Assembly (NCBI RefSeq): GCF_002877365.1 | Contig: NZ_MCWZ01000321.1 | Location: 1 to 37,742, forward strand | Direction: 5' to 3' | Length of the DNA stretch: 37,742 bases | Source of the DNA: Vibrio sp. 10N.261.55.A7 | GTDB lineage: Bacteria > Pseudomonadota > Gammaproteobacteria > Enterobacterales > Vibrionaceae | Part shown: positions 24,976-36,851 of the stretch, piece by piece | Layout: each line of letters opens with the position of its first letter | Position numbering within the stretch: the stretch's first letter is position 1 | Notes under the pieces: generated by a model | What the model was told of the DNA's origin: nothing | The model's input: only the letters and a program-made list of their open reading frames with translations | The model's database searches: none | Position numbers and translations under genes: made by a program

Positions 24976-25396
24976 TTTTAGTTAACTCCAAAGCTATAGA
25001 TTGAGGCATTGCTTTTGGCCTCATTTTTACATTATCGATACATGCTACCTTAACCGTCGCTTTACACAATATCTTGCCTTCGAGATTTACGATCTCTTGA
25101 CAGAAACTGAGCGAAGCTTTTTTCTGCTCTGCGACAGTGGTAACTACATTTAGTTGATCATCAAGGCATGCACCTTGTAAGAAATCAATATCAATATGTC
25201 GAATAACAAACGCGATGTTATCTTTCAACAAGGTATGCTGTGATACGCCGATACTGCGGAGTAATTCCGTTCTCGCTCGTTCAAAATACTTCAGATAGTT
25301 AGAGTGATACACCACACCGCCTGCATCCGTATCTTCGTAGTAGACAGTCACTGGCCAATGAGAAACCAAGGCATCTCGCTGCAAAATAATACCCAT
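24965..25396 (-). CDS. ybgC: Tol-Pal associated acyl-CoA thioesterase YbgC
   Basis: A hotdog-fold acyl-CoA thioesterase, first gene of the tol-pal operon. [24 protein letters not shown] holds the catalytic aspartate (DTD). The ATG at 25396 gives 143 residues; it lacks a clear ribosome site. An internal TTG (ALVSH) would match shorter homologues, and an upstream TTG reading from 25429 is less likely. The end overlaps tolQ. Confidence 0.9.
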   Translation of the reverse strand: MGIILQRDALVSHWPVTVYYEDTDAGGVVYHSNYLKYFERARTELLRSIGVSQHTLLKDNIAFVIRHIDIDFLQGACLDDQLNVVTTVAEQKKASLSFCQEIVNLEGKILCKATVKVACIDNVKMRPKAMPQSIALELTKSDC

Positions 25397-25480
25397 TATC
25401 AATACAATACTGGATGTACTATAACGCAAGTTATCACTATTAGTACAAGCGCTATCAGTGCTTTTTCTTCCTCGCAGATA

Positions 25481-25514
25481 AAAAATTAGCGCTGTCTCAA
25501 AGAGGCAGCGCTAA
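25481..25514 (-). terminator. Terminator of cydABX
   Basis: TTAGCGCTG (25486-25494) and CAGCGCTAA (25506-25514), with TCTC/GAGG extending the stem, form a strong hairpin followed on the minus strand by TTTTTT. It separates cydX from ybgC. Confidence 0.82.
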
Positions 25515-25597
25515 CTTGAATGTTATTTCATCATTTTATAGCTCAAATTGTATCGATTTATGTCTTTTGAAGCAAAAACACCATCGAGCTCAATTTG

Positions 25598-25705
25598 TTA
25601 TTCGCTATCTTTGTCCATCATTTCTGTGTGCTCTAACCAAAGAGCATTGATGATGCCAAATGCACAAGCGAGTAATACGCCTAGAATCCATGCAAAATAC
25701 CACAT
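25598..25705 (-). CDS. cydX: Cytochrome bd oxidase small subunit CydX
   Basis: A 35-residue single-span membrane protein beginning MWYFAWILGVLLACAFGI, the CydX signature, followed by INALWLE and a charged tail. CydX stabilises the haem groups of cytochrome bd. An AAGGAG site lies upstream of the ATG, and the gene starts 12 bases after the cydB stop. It is too short for ordinary ORF detection. Confidence 0.92.
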   Translation of the reverse strand: MWYFAWILGVLLACAFGIINALWLEHTEMMDKDSE

Positions 25706-25717
25706 AAGTCTTGCTCC

Positions 25718-26854
25718 TTAGTAAAGTGAAGTTTTGTTGTCTTCGATGTACTTGCTATCAATACGGCCGAACATTTTGTAATAAGTCCAAGACGTATAGC
25801 AAAGGATGATTGGCACCATAACAAATGCGACACCTGTCATCAGGTTCAAGGTCAACTCACTCGACGTCGAGTCCCACATCGTTAAGCTGTGACCAGGAAT
25901 CAAATCCGAAGGCATTACAAATGGGAACATTGCCAACCCAGCAGTAAAGACAATACCTGCGTTAGTTAAACTTGAAGACACAAAAGCAAACCCAGGCTTA
26001 TTCAAGCGAGAAAACAATGACGCAAACAAGGCACCAAAGACACCAAGAGCGGGTGCTGCCCACATTAGTGGGTAAACTTCAAAGTTATTCATCCATGCGC
26101 CCACTTCACGAATCACTTCTTTGTTGGTTGGGTTCGAAGGTGCACTCGTATCAATCACACTGGAGATAACATAGCCTTCTATAGATTGAACCCAAACGCC
26201 ACCGAGGATGAAGAGAGTTAAGAGAACCAATCCTGCTATTTGAGCAATGGTGCGAGCGCGCTCACGTACAACATCGCTTGTCTTCATTTGTAGCCACGTC
26301 GTCCCTTGCAGGATAAACATAAGCAGCGCAACAACACCACAAAGTAAACCAAAAGGATTCAGCAGACCAAAGAATGTACCGTGATACGTTGGCATCAAGA
26401 AATCATTAAACTGGAATGGTACGCCTTGCAGAAGGTTACCGAATGCAACACCAAAGATAATTGGTGGTACAAAACCACTGATTGAAAGACAGATATCCCA
26501 TGTCTTGCGCCATTTAGGATCTTCAATCTTTGAACGGTAATCCAGTCCAATCGGTCTTAACCAAAGAGCAGCTAGGGCAACAATCATCGCGAAATAGAAG
26601 CCAGAGAATGAGGTTGCGTACACCTGTGGCCATGCAGCGAACAGTGCACCACCGGCAGTGATCAGCCATACTTGGTTGCCATCCCAGTGCGGCGCGATGG
26701 TGTTGATCATCACTCGTCGCTCGCTATCGGATTTACCTACGATAGGAACAAGGGCGCAAACCCCCATATCAAACCCATCGGTAACAGCAAACCCTACAAA
26801 AAGGACACCAATTAATACCCACCATATAAGGCGTAACGTTTCGTAATCAAACAT
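25718..26854 (-). CDS. cydB: Cytochrome bd ubiquinol oxidase subunit II
   Basis: CydB is the inner-membrane partner of CydA in the high-affinity quinol oxidase. The 378-residue polytopic protein starts MFDYETLRLIWWVLIGVL and has the family motifs FAVTDGFDMGV, HWDGNQVWLITAGGALFAAWP and PIGLDYR. It lies 14 bases after cydA and 12 before cydX. Confidence 0.96.
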   Translation of the reverse strand: MFDYETLRLIWWVLIGVLFVGFAVTDGFDMGVCALVPIVGKSDSERRVMINTIAPHWDGNQVWLITAGGALFAAWPQVYATSFSGFYFAMIVALAALWLRPIGLDYRSKIEDPKWRKTWDICLSISGFVPPIIFGVAFGNLLQGVPFQFNDFLMPTYHGTFFGLLNPFGLLCGVVALLMFILQGTTWLQMKTSDVVRERARTIAQIAGLVLLTLFILGGVWVQSIEGYVISSVIDTSAPSNPTNKEVIREVGAWMNNFEVYPLMWAAPALGVFGALFASLFSRLNKPGFAFVSSSLTNAGIVFTAGLAMFPFVMPSDLIPGHSLTMWDSTSSELTLNLMTGVAFVMVPIILCYTSWTYYKMFGRIDSKYIEDNKTSLY

Positions 26855-26868
26855 ATTTAACTCCCTAC

Positions 26869-28461
26869 CTATGCTTCTACTTGGCGGCTAACTTTGTCTT
26901 CAGCAGACTGCCCATTTTGTTCAAAGTGATATCGTCCAGTTTTAAGACTACTTGGACCCAAGCGTGCAAATTTCAGCATTAGGTATACCTCGGCAATCAA
27001 GAACACGGTATATAAAGCGACGATGGCAATGAGCGACGTCCAAATTTGCCCTGCGGTTAATGCTGAAGCAGCCACGTGCACAGGTAAAATTTCACCTACC
27101 GCCCATGGCTGACGCCCAAATTCGGCAACAAACCATCCCGCTTCAATTGCGATCCAAGGCAATGGAAGGCTGATCAATGCAGCTTTGAGAACCCATGGCT
27201 TATCTTCAATTTTCTGACGACACGTCTGAACAAATGAAAGACCGAAAACAAACAGCATGATGAAGCCACACGCGACCATGATTCGGAAAGACCAGAACAG
27301 TGGCCATACGGTAGGAATTGAGTCGTCTGCAGCAGCTTGAATTTGCTCTTCCGTCGCATCGACAACGTTGTCAGTGTACCGCTTCAGCAATAGACCATAA
27401 CCGAGGTCAACCTTAATGTCGTCGAAGGCAGACAGGTTCTCTTCAGTGCGCTCACCGGCTCGAATGCGCTCGAGTAGATCGTATGCGATCATACCATTAC
27501 GAATACGTACAATGTGCTCATCACGCAGATCTCGTAAACCAGTCACTTCAGTGTCGGTAGAGCGAGTGGCAATGATGCCCATTACGTATGGAATTTTAAT
27601 CGCGTAATCCGTTTCCATTGTCTCTTGATTTGGAATACCAAAGACCGTGAACGCAGCAGGAGCAGGCTCAGTGTGCCATTCTGATTCAATCGCAGCGAGC
27701 TTCACCTTCTGGACATCACCCAACTCATAACCCGATTCATCACCTAGAACGATAACAGAAAGAATTGAAGCCATACCGAACGAAGCGGCAATCGCAAATG
27801 AACGACGTGCAAACGCAACATCACGCCCTTTCAATAGGTAGTATGAGCTGATAGCCAGAACAAACATTGAACCCGCTACGTAACCAGAGGCCACCGTGTG
27901 TACGAATTTAACTTGAGCAACCGGGTTTAGCACCACTTCGGCAAAGCTCACCATCTCCATACGCATGGTTTCGTAGTTAAACTCTGCACCGATTGGGTTT
28001 TGCATCCAACCGTTTGCAACCAAGATCCACAGCGCAGATAAGTTTGAACCTATCGCCATTAACCAGGTTACCGCTAAGTGTTGTCGTTTTGAAAGTCTGT
28101 CCCAGCCGAATAAGAATAGGCCAAAAAGAGTAGATTCAAGGAAGAATGCGACGAGCGCTTCAATCGCGAGGGGGGCACCGAATATGTCACCTACATAATG
28201 CGAATAGTAGGACCAGTTAGTACCAAATTGGAACTCCATTGTGAGACCAGTTGTCACGCCTAACGCAAAGTTAATCGCGAATAACTTACCCCAAAACTTT
28301 GTCATGTCCTTATAGATCTGTTTATCGGTCATTACATACAACGACTCCATGATGGCAAGTAAAAACGCCAATCCTAAAGTCAACGGTACGAACAAGAAGT
28401 GATACATCGCGGTAACTGCAAATTGCAAACGCGACAGATCGACTACGTCGATATCGAACAT
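26869..28461 (-). CDS. cydA: Cytochrome bd ubiquinol oxidase subunit I
   Basis: CydA carries haems b558, b595 and d and oxidises quinol while reducing oxygen, giving respiration at low oxygen. The 530 residues include the N-terminal [20 protein letters not shown] with a haem-ligand histidine at H21, a Q-loop region, and [12 protein letters not shown] near the C-terminus. The gene starts the cydABX operon. Its upstream region has an ArcA-like box. Confidence 0.96.
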   Translation of the reverse strand: MFDIDVVDLSRLQFAVTAMYHFLFVPLTLGLAFLLAIMESLYVMTDKQIYKDMTKFWGKLFAINFALGVTTGLTMEFQFGTNWSYYSHYVGDIFGAPLAIEALVAFFLESTLFGLFLFGWDRLSKRQHLAVTWLMAIGSNLSALWILVANGWMQNPIGAEFNYETMRMEMVSFAEVVLNPVAQVKFVHTVASGYVAGSMFVLAISSYYLLKGRDVAFARRSFAIAASFGMASILSVIVLGDESGYELGDVQKVKLAAIESEWHTEPAPAAFTVFGIPNQETMETDYAIKIPYVMGIIATRSTDTEVTGLRDLRDEHIVRIRNGMIAYDLLERIRAGERTEENLSAFDDIKVDLGYGLLLKRYTDNVVDATEEQIQAAADDSIPTVWPLFWSFRIMVACGFIMLFVFGLSFVQTCRQKIEDKPWVLKAALISLPLPWIAIEAGWFVAEFGRQPWAVGEILPVHVAASALTAGQIWTSLIAIVALYTVFLIAEVYLMLKFARLGPSSLKTGRYHFEQNGQSAEDKVSRQVEA

Positions 28462-28761
28462 TGATTACTCCTTTGTGCCGGCTGAAGGCACTTTCTCTGT
28501 GTGATAATACCCTTAACGCACTAAGAGGCCGCTTTAGGGTGTTACGCAAAGTTTACTTTATTGTTAATTCCGTGTTACACCGTAACGGCGCAGAGCCATT
28601 CGAGTTTACTCCTGAAAGTTGAATTATTCAAAATAATTTGAGCTGTTAAAGGTCAAATTTTTAGATAAAAATCGTTAACGATTGTAAACTAAAGAAAATT
28701 AAGTTTAGATGATTAAAAAATAGTAGAGCAACTTACGTACAGAGCTGATTTTAAGGTATAA
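28462..28761 (-). promoter_or_regulatory. cydA upstream regulatory region
   Basis: This 300-base stretch holds no gene. GTTAATTCCGTGTTA at 28563-28577 matches 12 of 15 positions of the E. coli ArcA consensus as I recall it. TTGAATTATTCAA at 28619-28631 is a palindrome loosely like an FNR site but without its exact spacing. Oxygen control of cydAB through ArcA/FNR is established in E. coli, so the ArcA reading is plausible. The rest is AT-rich. Confidence 0.45.
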
Positions 28762-28786
28762 AAAAAGCCAATCTAAATCGGCTTTT
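28762..28786 (-). terminator. Terminator of ruvAB
   Basis: On the minus strand AAAAGCC and GGCTTTT pair, with additional AT pairs inside the loop, followed by a run of T. It is about 20 bases after the ruvB stop. Confidence 0.75.
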
Positions 28787-28804
28787 CATTCTAAACATCT
28801 ATAT

Positions 28805-29812
28805 TTATTCTTTGTTTATACCAAAGTGCAAATAAGCTCTATCGGTAGCAATTCGACCTCTTGGGGTACGTTGCAAATACCCTTGCTGAATCAGATAGGG
28901 CTCTAGAACATCTTCAATCGTGTCTTTTTCTTCACCGATGGCTGCCGCCATGTTGTCAAGCCCCACTGGCCCACCGCCAAATTTTTCCATTATTGCCAGT
29001 AGCAGCTTTCTATCCATGTAGTCAAAGCCTTGCGCGTCAACATCAAGCATGTTTAGAGCTTTGTCAGCAATCTCTTCGCTGATATGTCCCGTCCCTTTCA
29101 CCTCGGCATAATCTCGAACGCGACGCAGCAATCGGTTAGCGATTCGAGGTGTTCCACGAGCTCGACGCGCTATTTCCATAGCGCCTTCAGGCTCCATAGA
29201 AAGATTTAAGCAATCAGCACTTCGTTGAACAATGTTCTGTAGATCAGCAATCTTGTAATACTCAAGGCGCTGGGTAATACCAAAACGGTCTCTCAAAGGA
29301 GAGGTCAGCGACCCTGCCCGAGTCGTTGCACCAATCAAAGTAAAAGGTGGTAAATCTATCTTAATAGACCGAGCTGCAGGGCCTTCACCAATCATAATGT
29401 CCAATTGGTAATCTTCCATTGCCGGATAGAGAACCTCTTCGACCATCGGGCTTAAGCGGTGAATTTCATCAATGAATAGAACATCATTTTCTTCTAGGTT
29501 CGTGAGAAGAGCCGCTAGGTCACCCGCTTTCTCAAGGACAGGGCCAGATGTGGTGCGAATACTCACTTCCATTTCGTTAGCAACAATGTTTGCCAACGTC
29601 GTTTTACCTAAACCGGGAGGGCCAAAGATCAAAAGATGATCAAGAGGCTCATTTCTTAGTTGAGCCGCTTTGATAAAGATTTCCATTTGGTCTTTTACAT
29701 GGTCTTGTCCGGTGTAATCCACCAACTTTTTAGGTCGTATTGCTCTATCAATAACCTCTTCTTCTTTGTAAACAGGGCTATCTGGAGCAATAAGTCGATC
29801 GGCTTCAATCAT
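28805..29812 (-). CDS. ruvB: Holliday junction DNA helicase RuvB
   Basis: An AAA+ ATPase ring motor that drives branch migration with RuvA. The 335 residues include Walker [10 protein letters not shown] (64-72, K70), Walker B LFIDEIHR, sensor and arginine-finger segment [18 protein letters not shown], and a C-terminal winged helix. It begins 22 bases after ruvA, in one operon. Confidence 0.97.
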   Translation of the reverse strand: MIEADRLIAPDSPVYKEEEVIDRAIRPKKLVDYTGQDHVKDQMEIFIKAAQLRNEPLDHLLIFGPPGLGKTTLANIVANEMEVSIRTTSGPVLEKAGDLAALLTNLEENDVLFIDEIHRLSPMVEEVLYPAMEDYQLDIMIGEGPAARSIKIDLPPFTLIGATTRAGSLTSPLRDRFGITQRLEYYKIADLQNIVQRSADCLNLSMEPEGAMEIARRARGTPRIANRLLRRVRDYAEVKGTGHISEEIADKALNMLDVDAQGFDYMDRKLLLAIMEKFGGGPVGLDNMAAAIGEEKDTIEDVLEPYLIQQGYLQRTPRGRIATDRAYLHFGINKE

Positions 29813-29834
29813 AGTAGTCGTGTCCTAGTAAGGT

Positions 29835-30452
29835 TTAAACCATCGACTTAAGAGCATCGCGTATCAGCTGCTCACTGGTCATGTCATCGCGTGCGATTTG
29901 TGAAACCACCTTCGATGCTTGAACTGGCTTATAACCCAAAGCAAGCAAGGCACTCACGGCTTCGTCTTTTGCATTTTTAGAGTTATGAGCGGAGGCAGTA
30001 TCAGCAGGTGCAGTATCAGTAGCGGGTGTAAACAAGTCCCCTTCCCCCCAGCCTTTCAGTCTGTCTTTCATTTCCACAACTAAACGCTCTGCGGTTTTCT
30101 TACCCACACCTGGAAGCTTAACAAGCGTCGATATATCTTCTCGTTCAACACTGGCCACAAATTGACTCGCCGACATACCAGACAAAATACCAAGGCCTAG
30201 CTTTGGCCCAACGCCATTGGCTTTGATCACTTCTCTAAACAGGGCGCGCTCTTTCACGGTATTGAAGCCATATAAAAGCTGCGCATCTTCTCTTACGACA
30301 AAGTGAGTATAGATGATCGCTTCTTCACCTAATTCAGGCAACTCGTAGAAGCAGCTCATCGGCATTTGGACTTCATAGCCAATGCCGTTAACTTCAATCA
30401 ATAATTCAGGGGGCTGTTTTTCTATTAGTGTGCCGCGAAGACGTCCAATCAC
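29835..30452 (-). CDS. ruvA: Holliday junction DNA helicase subunit RuvA
   Basis: The tetrameric junction-binding protein that loads RuvB. The 205 residues begin with the OB domain ([22 protein letters not shown]), then two helix-hairpin-helix motifs ([14 protein letters not shown] and [14 protein letters not shown]), an acidic-pin linker and the RuvB-binding domain III. I chose the GTG at 30452 with AAGAG eight bases upstream, which gives the usual length; the longer reading from 30509 runs into the terminator hairpin of the upstream gene. Confidence 0.95.
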   Translation of the reverse strand: MIGRLRGTLIEKQPPELLIEVNGIGYEVQMPMSCFYELPELGEEAIIYTHFVVREDAQLLYGFNTVKERALFREVIKANGVGPKLGLGILSGMSASQFVASVEREDISTLVKLPGVGKKTAERLVVEMKDRLKGWGEGDLFTPATDTAPADTASAHNSKNAKDEAVSALLALGYKPVQASKVVSQIARDDMTSEQLIRDALKSMV

Positions 30453-30490
30453 GAGAGTTCTCTTTACGAAAGTAATTTGCGACAGAATAA

Positions 30491-30520
30491 TAAAGAACTG
30501 GATAGACATCCAGTTCTTTA
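30491..30520 (-). terminator. Terminator after the chemotaxis receptor
   Basis: TAAAGAACTGGAT (30491-30503) pairs perfectly with ATCCAGTTCTTTA (30508-30520) over a four-base loop. The T tract on the minus strand is moderate (TTATTATT). It lies 13 bases after the receptor stop and before ruvA. Confidence 0.75.
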
Positions 30521-30532
30521 TGCGATGGAGAA

Positions 30533-31983
30533 TTAAATTTTAGAGACAACCATATCCAGTTGGTGTGTAAGATCACGCACAGAATCAACCTGCGTATTTA
30601 GAGCATTACCATTTTCAGCGACAACCTCTGATATCGCTTTCGTGTTTACAACGCTTTGAGCCACCTCACTGCTGGCGACATCGAGTTCTTTTAATGATTC
30701 CGTTTGGTTGGCCATGATATCGGCAAGCCCATTGACGTCCGTCGAGATACTGGTGACTTGACGAATAATCGAGTTCATTCGCTCAGCACTTTCCGTGACC
30801 ACTTCTTGCCCGTGTCTCACCTCTTGTTCACTTCTATCCAGTAAGGAGCGTATTTCAATCGCAGAGTGGCTGCTCTTGGCCGACAACTCCCTTACTTGCT
30901 CTGCAACAACCGCAAACCCCCTTCCCTGCTCTCCGGCTCGGGCAGCTTCAATCGCTGCATTCAGCGCTAACAAATTGGTTTGCTCTGCAACAGATGTAAT
31001 GAGATCCGCCACCTTCATTATTTCTTCTTGGCTACTAAGAATTTTACTCATTGCAGAGGTCGAGGCAGACAATGTTTCAGAGCTCATCTCAGCTTGCTGA
31101 TGAACTTTACTGCTGCGTTGATGCAGCTCATCAACAAATTTTCTCGACTCTTCAACACCGACCGCCATTTGATGACTTGCTGACTCATTTACTCAGCGGC
31201 ACTGGCTTGCGATTCACAGTTCAAATTGAGGTCGTTCACTTGCCCATCAAGCTGTTTAGACTGAGATTCGAGCTGTGCAGACACATTTTTAAGCTCCATC
31301 GAGTTGGTTGTCGCTCTTTGCAACACATCCGCTAAACGATGCGATCCCGCCTGAGCGTCAACGGCTACTTTGTCACTTTCTTGCGTTGCGAGCTCTGCCT
31401 TCTCAATGGCGTTGTCTCTTTGTTTTGCAGTAAAGGCCTGAGCAATACATATCACGATCAGTGGCAGAACCGTTCCAGACCAGACCTCAACACGCTGCGC
31501 TGAATCGCTAAGTTCTAATGATGGGAAGTTCACACCTAAAAGGTGTTGGTAGGTCATGACAGACGCCACACCAATAATGGCGATGCTCCACGCCAGAGCC
31601 ATTATTCGAGTGCCAGAGAGAAAGAACGCGACAATCAGCAGAGGAATCCAAAATGCCTGAGTCGAATCAACAACACCACCACTTTGATAAATAATGTTTA
31701 ATGCGTGAAGTGCCATGCCTATGAAGCCGATGTTCAAGGCAATGAACGGATTTTTTAACCAGCGAAGCGTTGCAGCAGACAAAACTTCCAACACGATAAG
31801 GGCAATAGAAGTGATAATGAGGGCGTCATGGCCGTTCTTATTCCATTTGATAAGGCTATACAAGCCCACAAAAAATGCGATGAAGGTAAATAGCGACAAT
31901 ATCTCAGCTTGTCTTTGTTCTTTTCGACTCCATTGATTATTGACGGGCATACAAGCCGTTCGCCATAACGTGGCAGGGTTCAT
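30533..31983 (-). pseudogene. Methyl-accepting chemotaxis protein, frameshifted
   Basis: Two adjacent frames make one receptor. The first (31189-31983) encodes 264 residues: a cytoplasmic start, about six hydrophobic segments and the beginning of a coiled coil ending [12 protein letters not shown]. The second runs through [15 protein letters not shown] to the end at 30533 and holds the conserved MCP signalling tip ([20 protein letters not shown]). They join by a -1 shift near 31190, as if one base were missing. The intact product would be about 483 residues. No HAMP domain is visible. No slippery heptamer is seen, so programmed frameshifting is unlikely. The gene sits between ruvC and ruvA and has its own terminator. 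It could be a true mutation or a sequencing error. Confidence 0.82.
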
Positions 31984-32110
31984 AAAAATGCATCCTATAG
32001 CAAGCTTCTAATTAGACCTCCGACTACTATATTTATTTAACATTTTTACAACAAATAAATGCACTAGAACTGCTTAACATGTCTCATTTTTAATAACGCC
32101 GTACCATAAA

Positions 32111-32632
32111 TTAGCGGTAGCGCCCTTTCTTTGCTCCACTTGCTTTTCCAGCTAAGGCTGCAAGCGTCTTGTTTGTGTTCGCATGACAGATAGCGACACC
32201 AAGCGCATCAGCTGCATCCGCTTGTGGTTTAGCGGGTAACTTGAGCATGTGTTGAACCATATGTTGAACCTGGGCTTTATCCGCACCACCGGTTCCAACG
32301 ACGGCCTGCTTAATCGAACGAGCAGAATATTCAAAAACAGGCAAATCGCAATTAACCGCCGCAACAATTGCACTGCCTCTTGCTTGACCCAGTTTAAGTG
32401 CAGAGTCCGGGTTTTTCGCCATGAAGACTTGTTCAATCGCAAACACCTCAGGTTGAAACTGAGTAATGATTTCCGATACCCCCGCGTAGATCTGCTTTAA
32501 CCTACCAGGTAACTCTTTTTCAGACATGCGAATGCACCCACTGCCTATATAATGCAGATGACGCCCTTGCTGAGAAATAACGCCATAGCCTGTTATTCGT
32601 GAACCAGGGTCTATGCCTAGAATGATTGTCAT
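32111..32632 (-). CDS. ruvC: Crossover junction endodeoxyribonuclease RuvC
   Basis: The resolvase that cuts Holliday junctions after RuvAB branch migration. The 173 residues retain all four acidic metal ligands: D8 in [13 protein letters not shown]67 in AIEQVF, D139 and D142 in [11 protein letters not shown]. In many gammaproteobacteria ruvC directly precedes ruvAB; here a chemotaxis receptor gene of about 1.5 kb lies between them. Confidence 0.96.
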   Translation of the reverse strand: MTIILGIDPGSRITGYGVISQQGRHLHYIGSGCIRMSEKELPGRLKQIYAGVSEIITQFQPEVFAIEQVFMAKNPDSALKLGQARGSAIVAAVNCDLPVFEYSARSIKQAVVGTGGADKAQVQHMVQHMLKLPAKPQADAADALGVAICHANTNKTLAALAGKASGAKKGRYR

Positions 32633-32769
32633 TAACCGTTACCTAATCGAGTGATTACCTAAATGAGTGTTTACACGACAGCTTGTGCCCGTGTTTTTAC
32701 TTTCTATTCTATCTCGAATTCTTTATTGCGTTTTGTGTCTGGTAGTAACCAACAAGCGCACCTAAAAAC

Positions 32770-32798
32770 AAAAAATGCCCACTAATGGGCATTTTTTT
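32770..32798. terminator. Terminator of aspS
   Basis: AAAAATGCCC and GGGCATTTTT pair over a six-base loop, with T runs on both strands. It lies about 70 bases after the aspS stop and before ruvC. Confidence 0.88.
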
Positions 32799-32869
32799 AC
32801 AGCTGACTCACTAAAGAATTAGCAATATTCGACAACATTGCGTTCGAACTCATGCTAACCGTAAGCCGA

Positions 32870-34645
32870 TTATTCAGCGTCTTTTTGAGCCGCAGTCACA
32901 GCGATTGCAAGTTCGTCCAATGAAGCTGGGTTTGCAAGACTTGGTGCATTTGTTAGCAAACAAGCCGCTGCCGTTGTTTTCGGGAATGCAATCACGTCAC
33001 GGATATTTTCTGTACCACAAAGCAGCATCGCTAGACGATCAAGACCGAATGCTAATCCCGCGTGTGGTGGTGTGCCGTATTTTAGTGCATCGAGTAGGAA
33101 GCCGAATTTCTCTTGTTGCTCTTGTGCTTCGATACCTAGAATACCAAACACAGCTGTTTGCATTTCAGCGTTGTGGATACGAACAGAGCCGCCACCCACT
33201 TCATAACCGTTGATCACCATGTCGTACGCATCTGAATTAGCTGCCGCAGGGTTCGCTTTAAGCTCTTCTGCGTTTACACCTAATGGAGAAGTGAACGGGT
33301 GGTGCATCGCGTGTAGGTTACCTTCACCGTCTTCTTCGAACATTGGGAAATCAACAACCCAAAGCGGTGCCCACGCTGACGTATCGGTCAGCTCAAGATC
33401 AGTACCCAGCTTGATACGCAGTGCACCCATTGCTTCAGCAACGATGTTCGCTTTATCTGCACCAAATAGGATGATGTCGCCGCTTTCTGCTTCAGTACGC
33501 TCTAAAAGACCATTGACTACGTCTTCATTGAGGAACTTAGCCACTGGAGATTGAACGCCTTCAAAACCGGCTGCTCGGTCATTCACTTTCATCCAAGCCA
33601 GACCTTTCGCACCGTAAATACCCACGTACTTACCGTATTCATCGATTTGCTTACGAGATAGTGACGCGCCACCCGGTACTCGAATAACCGCGACACGGCC
33701 TTTTTCATCGTTAGCTGGACCTGAGAACACTTTAAAGTCGACGTCTTTAACAAGATCAGCAACATCAACAAGCTCAAGCGGGTTACGTAAATCTGGCTTA
33801 TCAGAACCAAAGCGACGAATCGCTTCAGAGAATGGCATCACTGGGAACTGACCTAGCTCGACATCCAATAGCTCTTTCCACATATCGTGTACTAGCTTCT
33901 CTGTGATGTTACGAACTTCTTGAGAAGACATGAACGATGTTTCGATATCGATTTGAGTGAATTCAGGCTGGCGATCCGCACGTAAATCTTCATCGCGGAA
34001 ACATTTCACGATTTGGTAGTAACGGTCAAAACCGGACATCATTAGAAGCTGCTTGAAAAGCTGTGGTGACTGAGGAAGCGCGTAGAAGCTGCCTTTGTGT
34101 ACACGGCTTGGTACTAGGTAGTCACGAGCACCTTCAGGCGTTGCTTTCGTCAGTACTGGAGTCTCAATGTCTAAGAATAGGTTTTCATCTAGGAAACGAC
34201 GAACGAAGCTCGAAGCACGCGCACGCAGTTTAATGCGGTCACTCATCTCTGGGCGACGTAGATCGATGTAGCGATATTTTAGACGCTGCTCTTCAGAGTT
34301 AGTTTGATTGAAATCGAGTGGCAGAGCATCAGAACGGTTGATGATTTCAAGACCTGTCGCCAGCAACTCTACTTCGCCTGTTGCCATGTCTTTGTTTACT
34401 TGGCTATCAGGGCGAACACGCACCTCACCAGTAAACTTGATACAGAATTCATTACGCAGTTGACTCGCAACCTCGAATACTTCCGCCATATCCGGATCGA
34501 CAACAACCTGAACAATACCTTCGCGGTCACGCATATCAATAAAAATAAGACCGCCTAAATCACGGCGACGATTAACCCAGCCGCAAAGTTCTACAGTTTG
34601 TCCTGCAAGGGACTTGTTCAGTTGACCACAGTAATGGGTACGCAT
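32870..34645 (-). CDS. aspS: Aspartate--tRNA ligase
   Basis: A class II aminoacyl-tRNA synthetase that charges tRNA-Asp. The 591 residues include an anticodon-binding OB domain (about 1-105, [10 protein letters not shown]), the catalytic core with motif 2 [18 protein letters not shown], the bacterial GAD insertion domain, and motif 3 [15 protein letters not shown]. Length and motifs are typical of the bacterial type. It is followed on the same strand by ruvC beyond a terminator. Confidence 0.97.
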   Translation of the reverse strand: MRTHYCGQLNKSLAGQTVELCGWVNRRRDLGGLIFIDMRDREGIVQVVVDPDMAEVFEVASQLRNEFCIKFTGEVRVRPDSQVNKDMATGEVELLATGLEIINRSDALPLDFNQTNSEEQRLKYRYIDLRRPEMSDRIKLRARASSFVRRFLDENLFLDIETPVLTKATPEGARDYLVPSRVHKGSFYALPQSPQLFKQLLMMSGFDRYYQIVKCFRDEDLRADRQPEFTQIDIETSFMSSQEVRNITEKLVHDMWKELLDVELGQFPVMPFSEAIRRFGSDKPDLRNPLELVDVADLVKDVDFKVFSGPANDEKGRVAVIRVPGGASLSRKQIDEYGKYVGIYGAKGLAWMKVNDRAAGFEGVQSPVAKFLNEDVVNGLLERTEAESGDIILFGADKANIVAEAMGALRIKLGTDLELTDTSAWAPLWVVDFPMFEEDGEGNLHAMHHPFTSPLGVNAEELKANPAAANSDAYDMVINGYEVGGGSVRIHNAEMQTAVFGILGIEAQEQQEKFGFLLDALKYGTPPHAGLAFGLDRLAMLLCGTENIRDVIAFPKTTAAACLLTNAPSLANPASLDELAIAVTAAQKDAE

Positions 34646-34948
34646 AATGAATTTCCCAATCTCTCTATTGGTTGTATAACCAGTTATCTAATTCCAAAGC
34701 TGAGGGCGGCAAAATTCCACCCTACAGAGCAAAGGAATATTTATACGCGGAAACTCGCTTAAAATCGACCTTCCGCACTCGAATTTGTTGTGTTTTATCT
34801 GGCTTTGCCGCTTTTTAATACACCAAGCGGGCAAATAATCATCAAAACCAAAAAAATTGGGCTAATTATATCTCGAAAGTACCTTAATCAGCAAAAGTCT
34901 CGTACAGTAGTTTTTAGCCTGATAATGGAAATGGAATTAAGAGGTTTC
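34646..34948. other. Intergenic region between aspS and the DUF72 gene
   Basis: A gene-free stretch between divergent genes. On the minus strand TATAAA (34740-34745) with a weak TCGATT 17 bases upstream may be the aspS promoter. On the plus strand an open frame from 34790 runs into the DUF72 gene, but its residues are not family-like. I see no other structure. Confidence 0.4.
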
Positions 34949-35815
34949 ATGAGTCATCTACCTTTACGACTTGGCCTCACTATGTGGTCACACTCAGAAT
35001 GGCAATCTTCCTTTTATGGGAAGGGAACGAAGCCGTCAGAAAGACTAGAAAAATACGCGTCGGTTTTTCATTGTGTCGAAGGAAACACGACCTTTTACGC
35101 GACGCCTTCGATGAGCACCGTTCGAAACTGGCAGCAAGCTTCACACGATGATTTTCACTTTACCTTTAAGCTCCCACGCGCCATTACGCATCAGCAGCAA
35201 TTACGCCACTGCCAACAGGAGCTGACTGATTTCCTAAACATTATGGCTCCACTTCATGATCGTATTGGCCAATGGACCATTCAACTACCGCAGCAGTTTG
35301 AACCTCGTTCACTCGACACTCTAAAACAGTTTTGCACCCTCTTCCCGCAAGAGATGAAGCTGGGTGTCGAAGTTAGGCACATGGGGTTCTTTGACAAAAG
35401 TGACAATGAAAAACGATTCAATCACTGGTTAATCGAGAACGGCATCAATCGAATTATTATGGACAGCCGGCCTGTTTTCTCAGCACCACCAATCACCGAA
35501 GCCGTCATTGACGCTCACCAGAAAAAACCAAGAGTTCCGGTTCACGCTATCGCAACGGCAAACCAGCCGATGATTCGTTTCATTGGTCATCCTGACGAAA
35601 GTGCCAACGTCGAGTTCTTTCAACCATGGGTAAAAAAGCTTCCACAATGGATAGAGGAAGGCAAACAGCCTTACGTCATGATCCATACTCCAGACAACAT
35701 AGAAGCGCCGCAACTCGCGCAACGTCTGTATCAAACGCTCTCTGACGTCGTATCTTTGCCCGATTTAAATGCGTTTCCGGCACAGCGTGGGAACCATCAA
35801 ATCTCGATGTTTTAA
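34949..35815 (+). CDS. DUF72 family protein (YecE-like)
   Basis: A 288-residue TIM-barrel-like DUF72 protein of unknown function, recognised from LRLGLTMWSHSEWQSSFYGKG near the start, FHCVEGNTTFYATPS, FTFKLPRAITHQ and MIRFIGHPD. The ATG at 34949 with AGAGG five bases upstream is preferred to the ATG-like start at 34790, whose 53 extra residues do not look conserved. From memory, its E. coli homologue yecE lies near cmoA and cmoB, as here. Confidence 0.85.
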   Translation: MSHLPLRLGLTMWSHSEWQSSFYGKGTKPSERLEKYASVFHCVEGNTTFYATPSMSTVRNWQQASHDDFHFTFKLPRAITHQQQLRHCQQELTDFLNIMAPLHDRIGQWTIQLPQQFEPRSLDTLKQFCTLFPQEMKLGVEVRHMGFFDKSDNEKRFNHWLIENGINRIIMDSRPVFSAPPITEAVIDAHQKKPRVPVHAIATANQPMIRFIGHPDESANVEFFQPWVKKLPQWIEEGKQPYVMIHTPDNIEAPQLAQRLYQTLSDVVSLPDLNAFPAQRGNHQISMF

Positions 35816-35981
35816 CCCACGCCTTGCCCATTGTTTGGTAATGGTTGAACGAATCTACAAAGTACAAACAGATTTACAGTCCACATATCGAAGTCTGAGT
35901 GACACAAGCGGATAAATTACGTAAAATGCGCCACCCTTAAAATGGGATAGACCTTTCTACCCTTGGATCAGACAGTCATGA

Positions 35982-36719
<738 letters not shown>

Positions 36720-36851
36720 GCGGCCATCGTCAACTATTTTTTATTATCGGCAAGAATGAACTTAATGCTTTCCTTCATGCCTTACTTTGGTTCAGTTAGC
36801 TCGCATTTCTGAACACATACTGAATTAAGATACACCAACAGGAACACATAC

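Noticed and set aside
28619..28631. FNR site upstream of cydA
   Set aside because: The palindrome TTGAATTATTCAA has the wrong spacing and half-site sequence for the FNR consensus.
31189..31200. Programmed -1 ribosomal frameshift in the chemotaxis receptor
   Set aside because: No X XXY YYZ slippery heptamer or obvious downstream pseudoknot is visible at the junction; mutation or sequence error is simpler.
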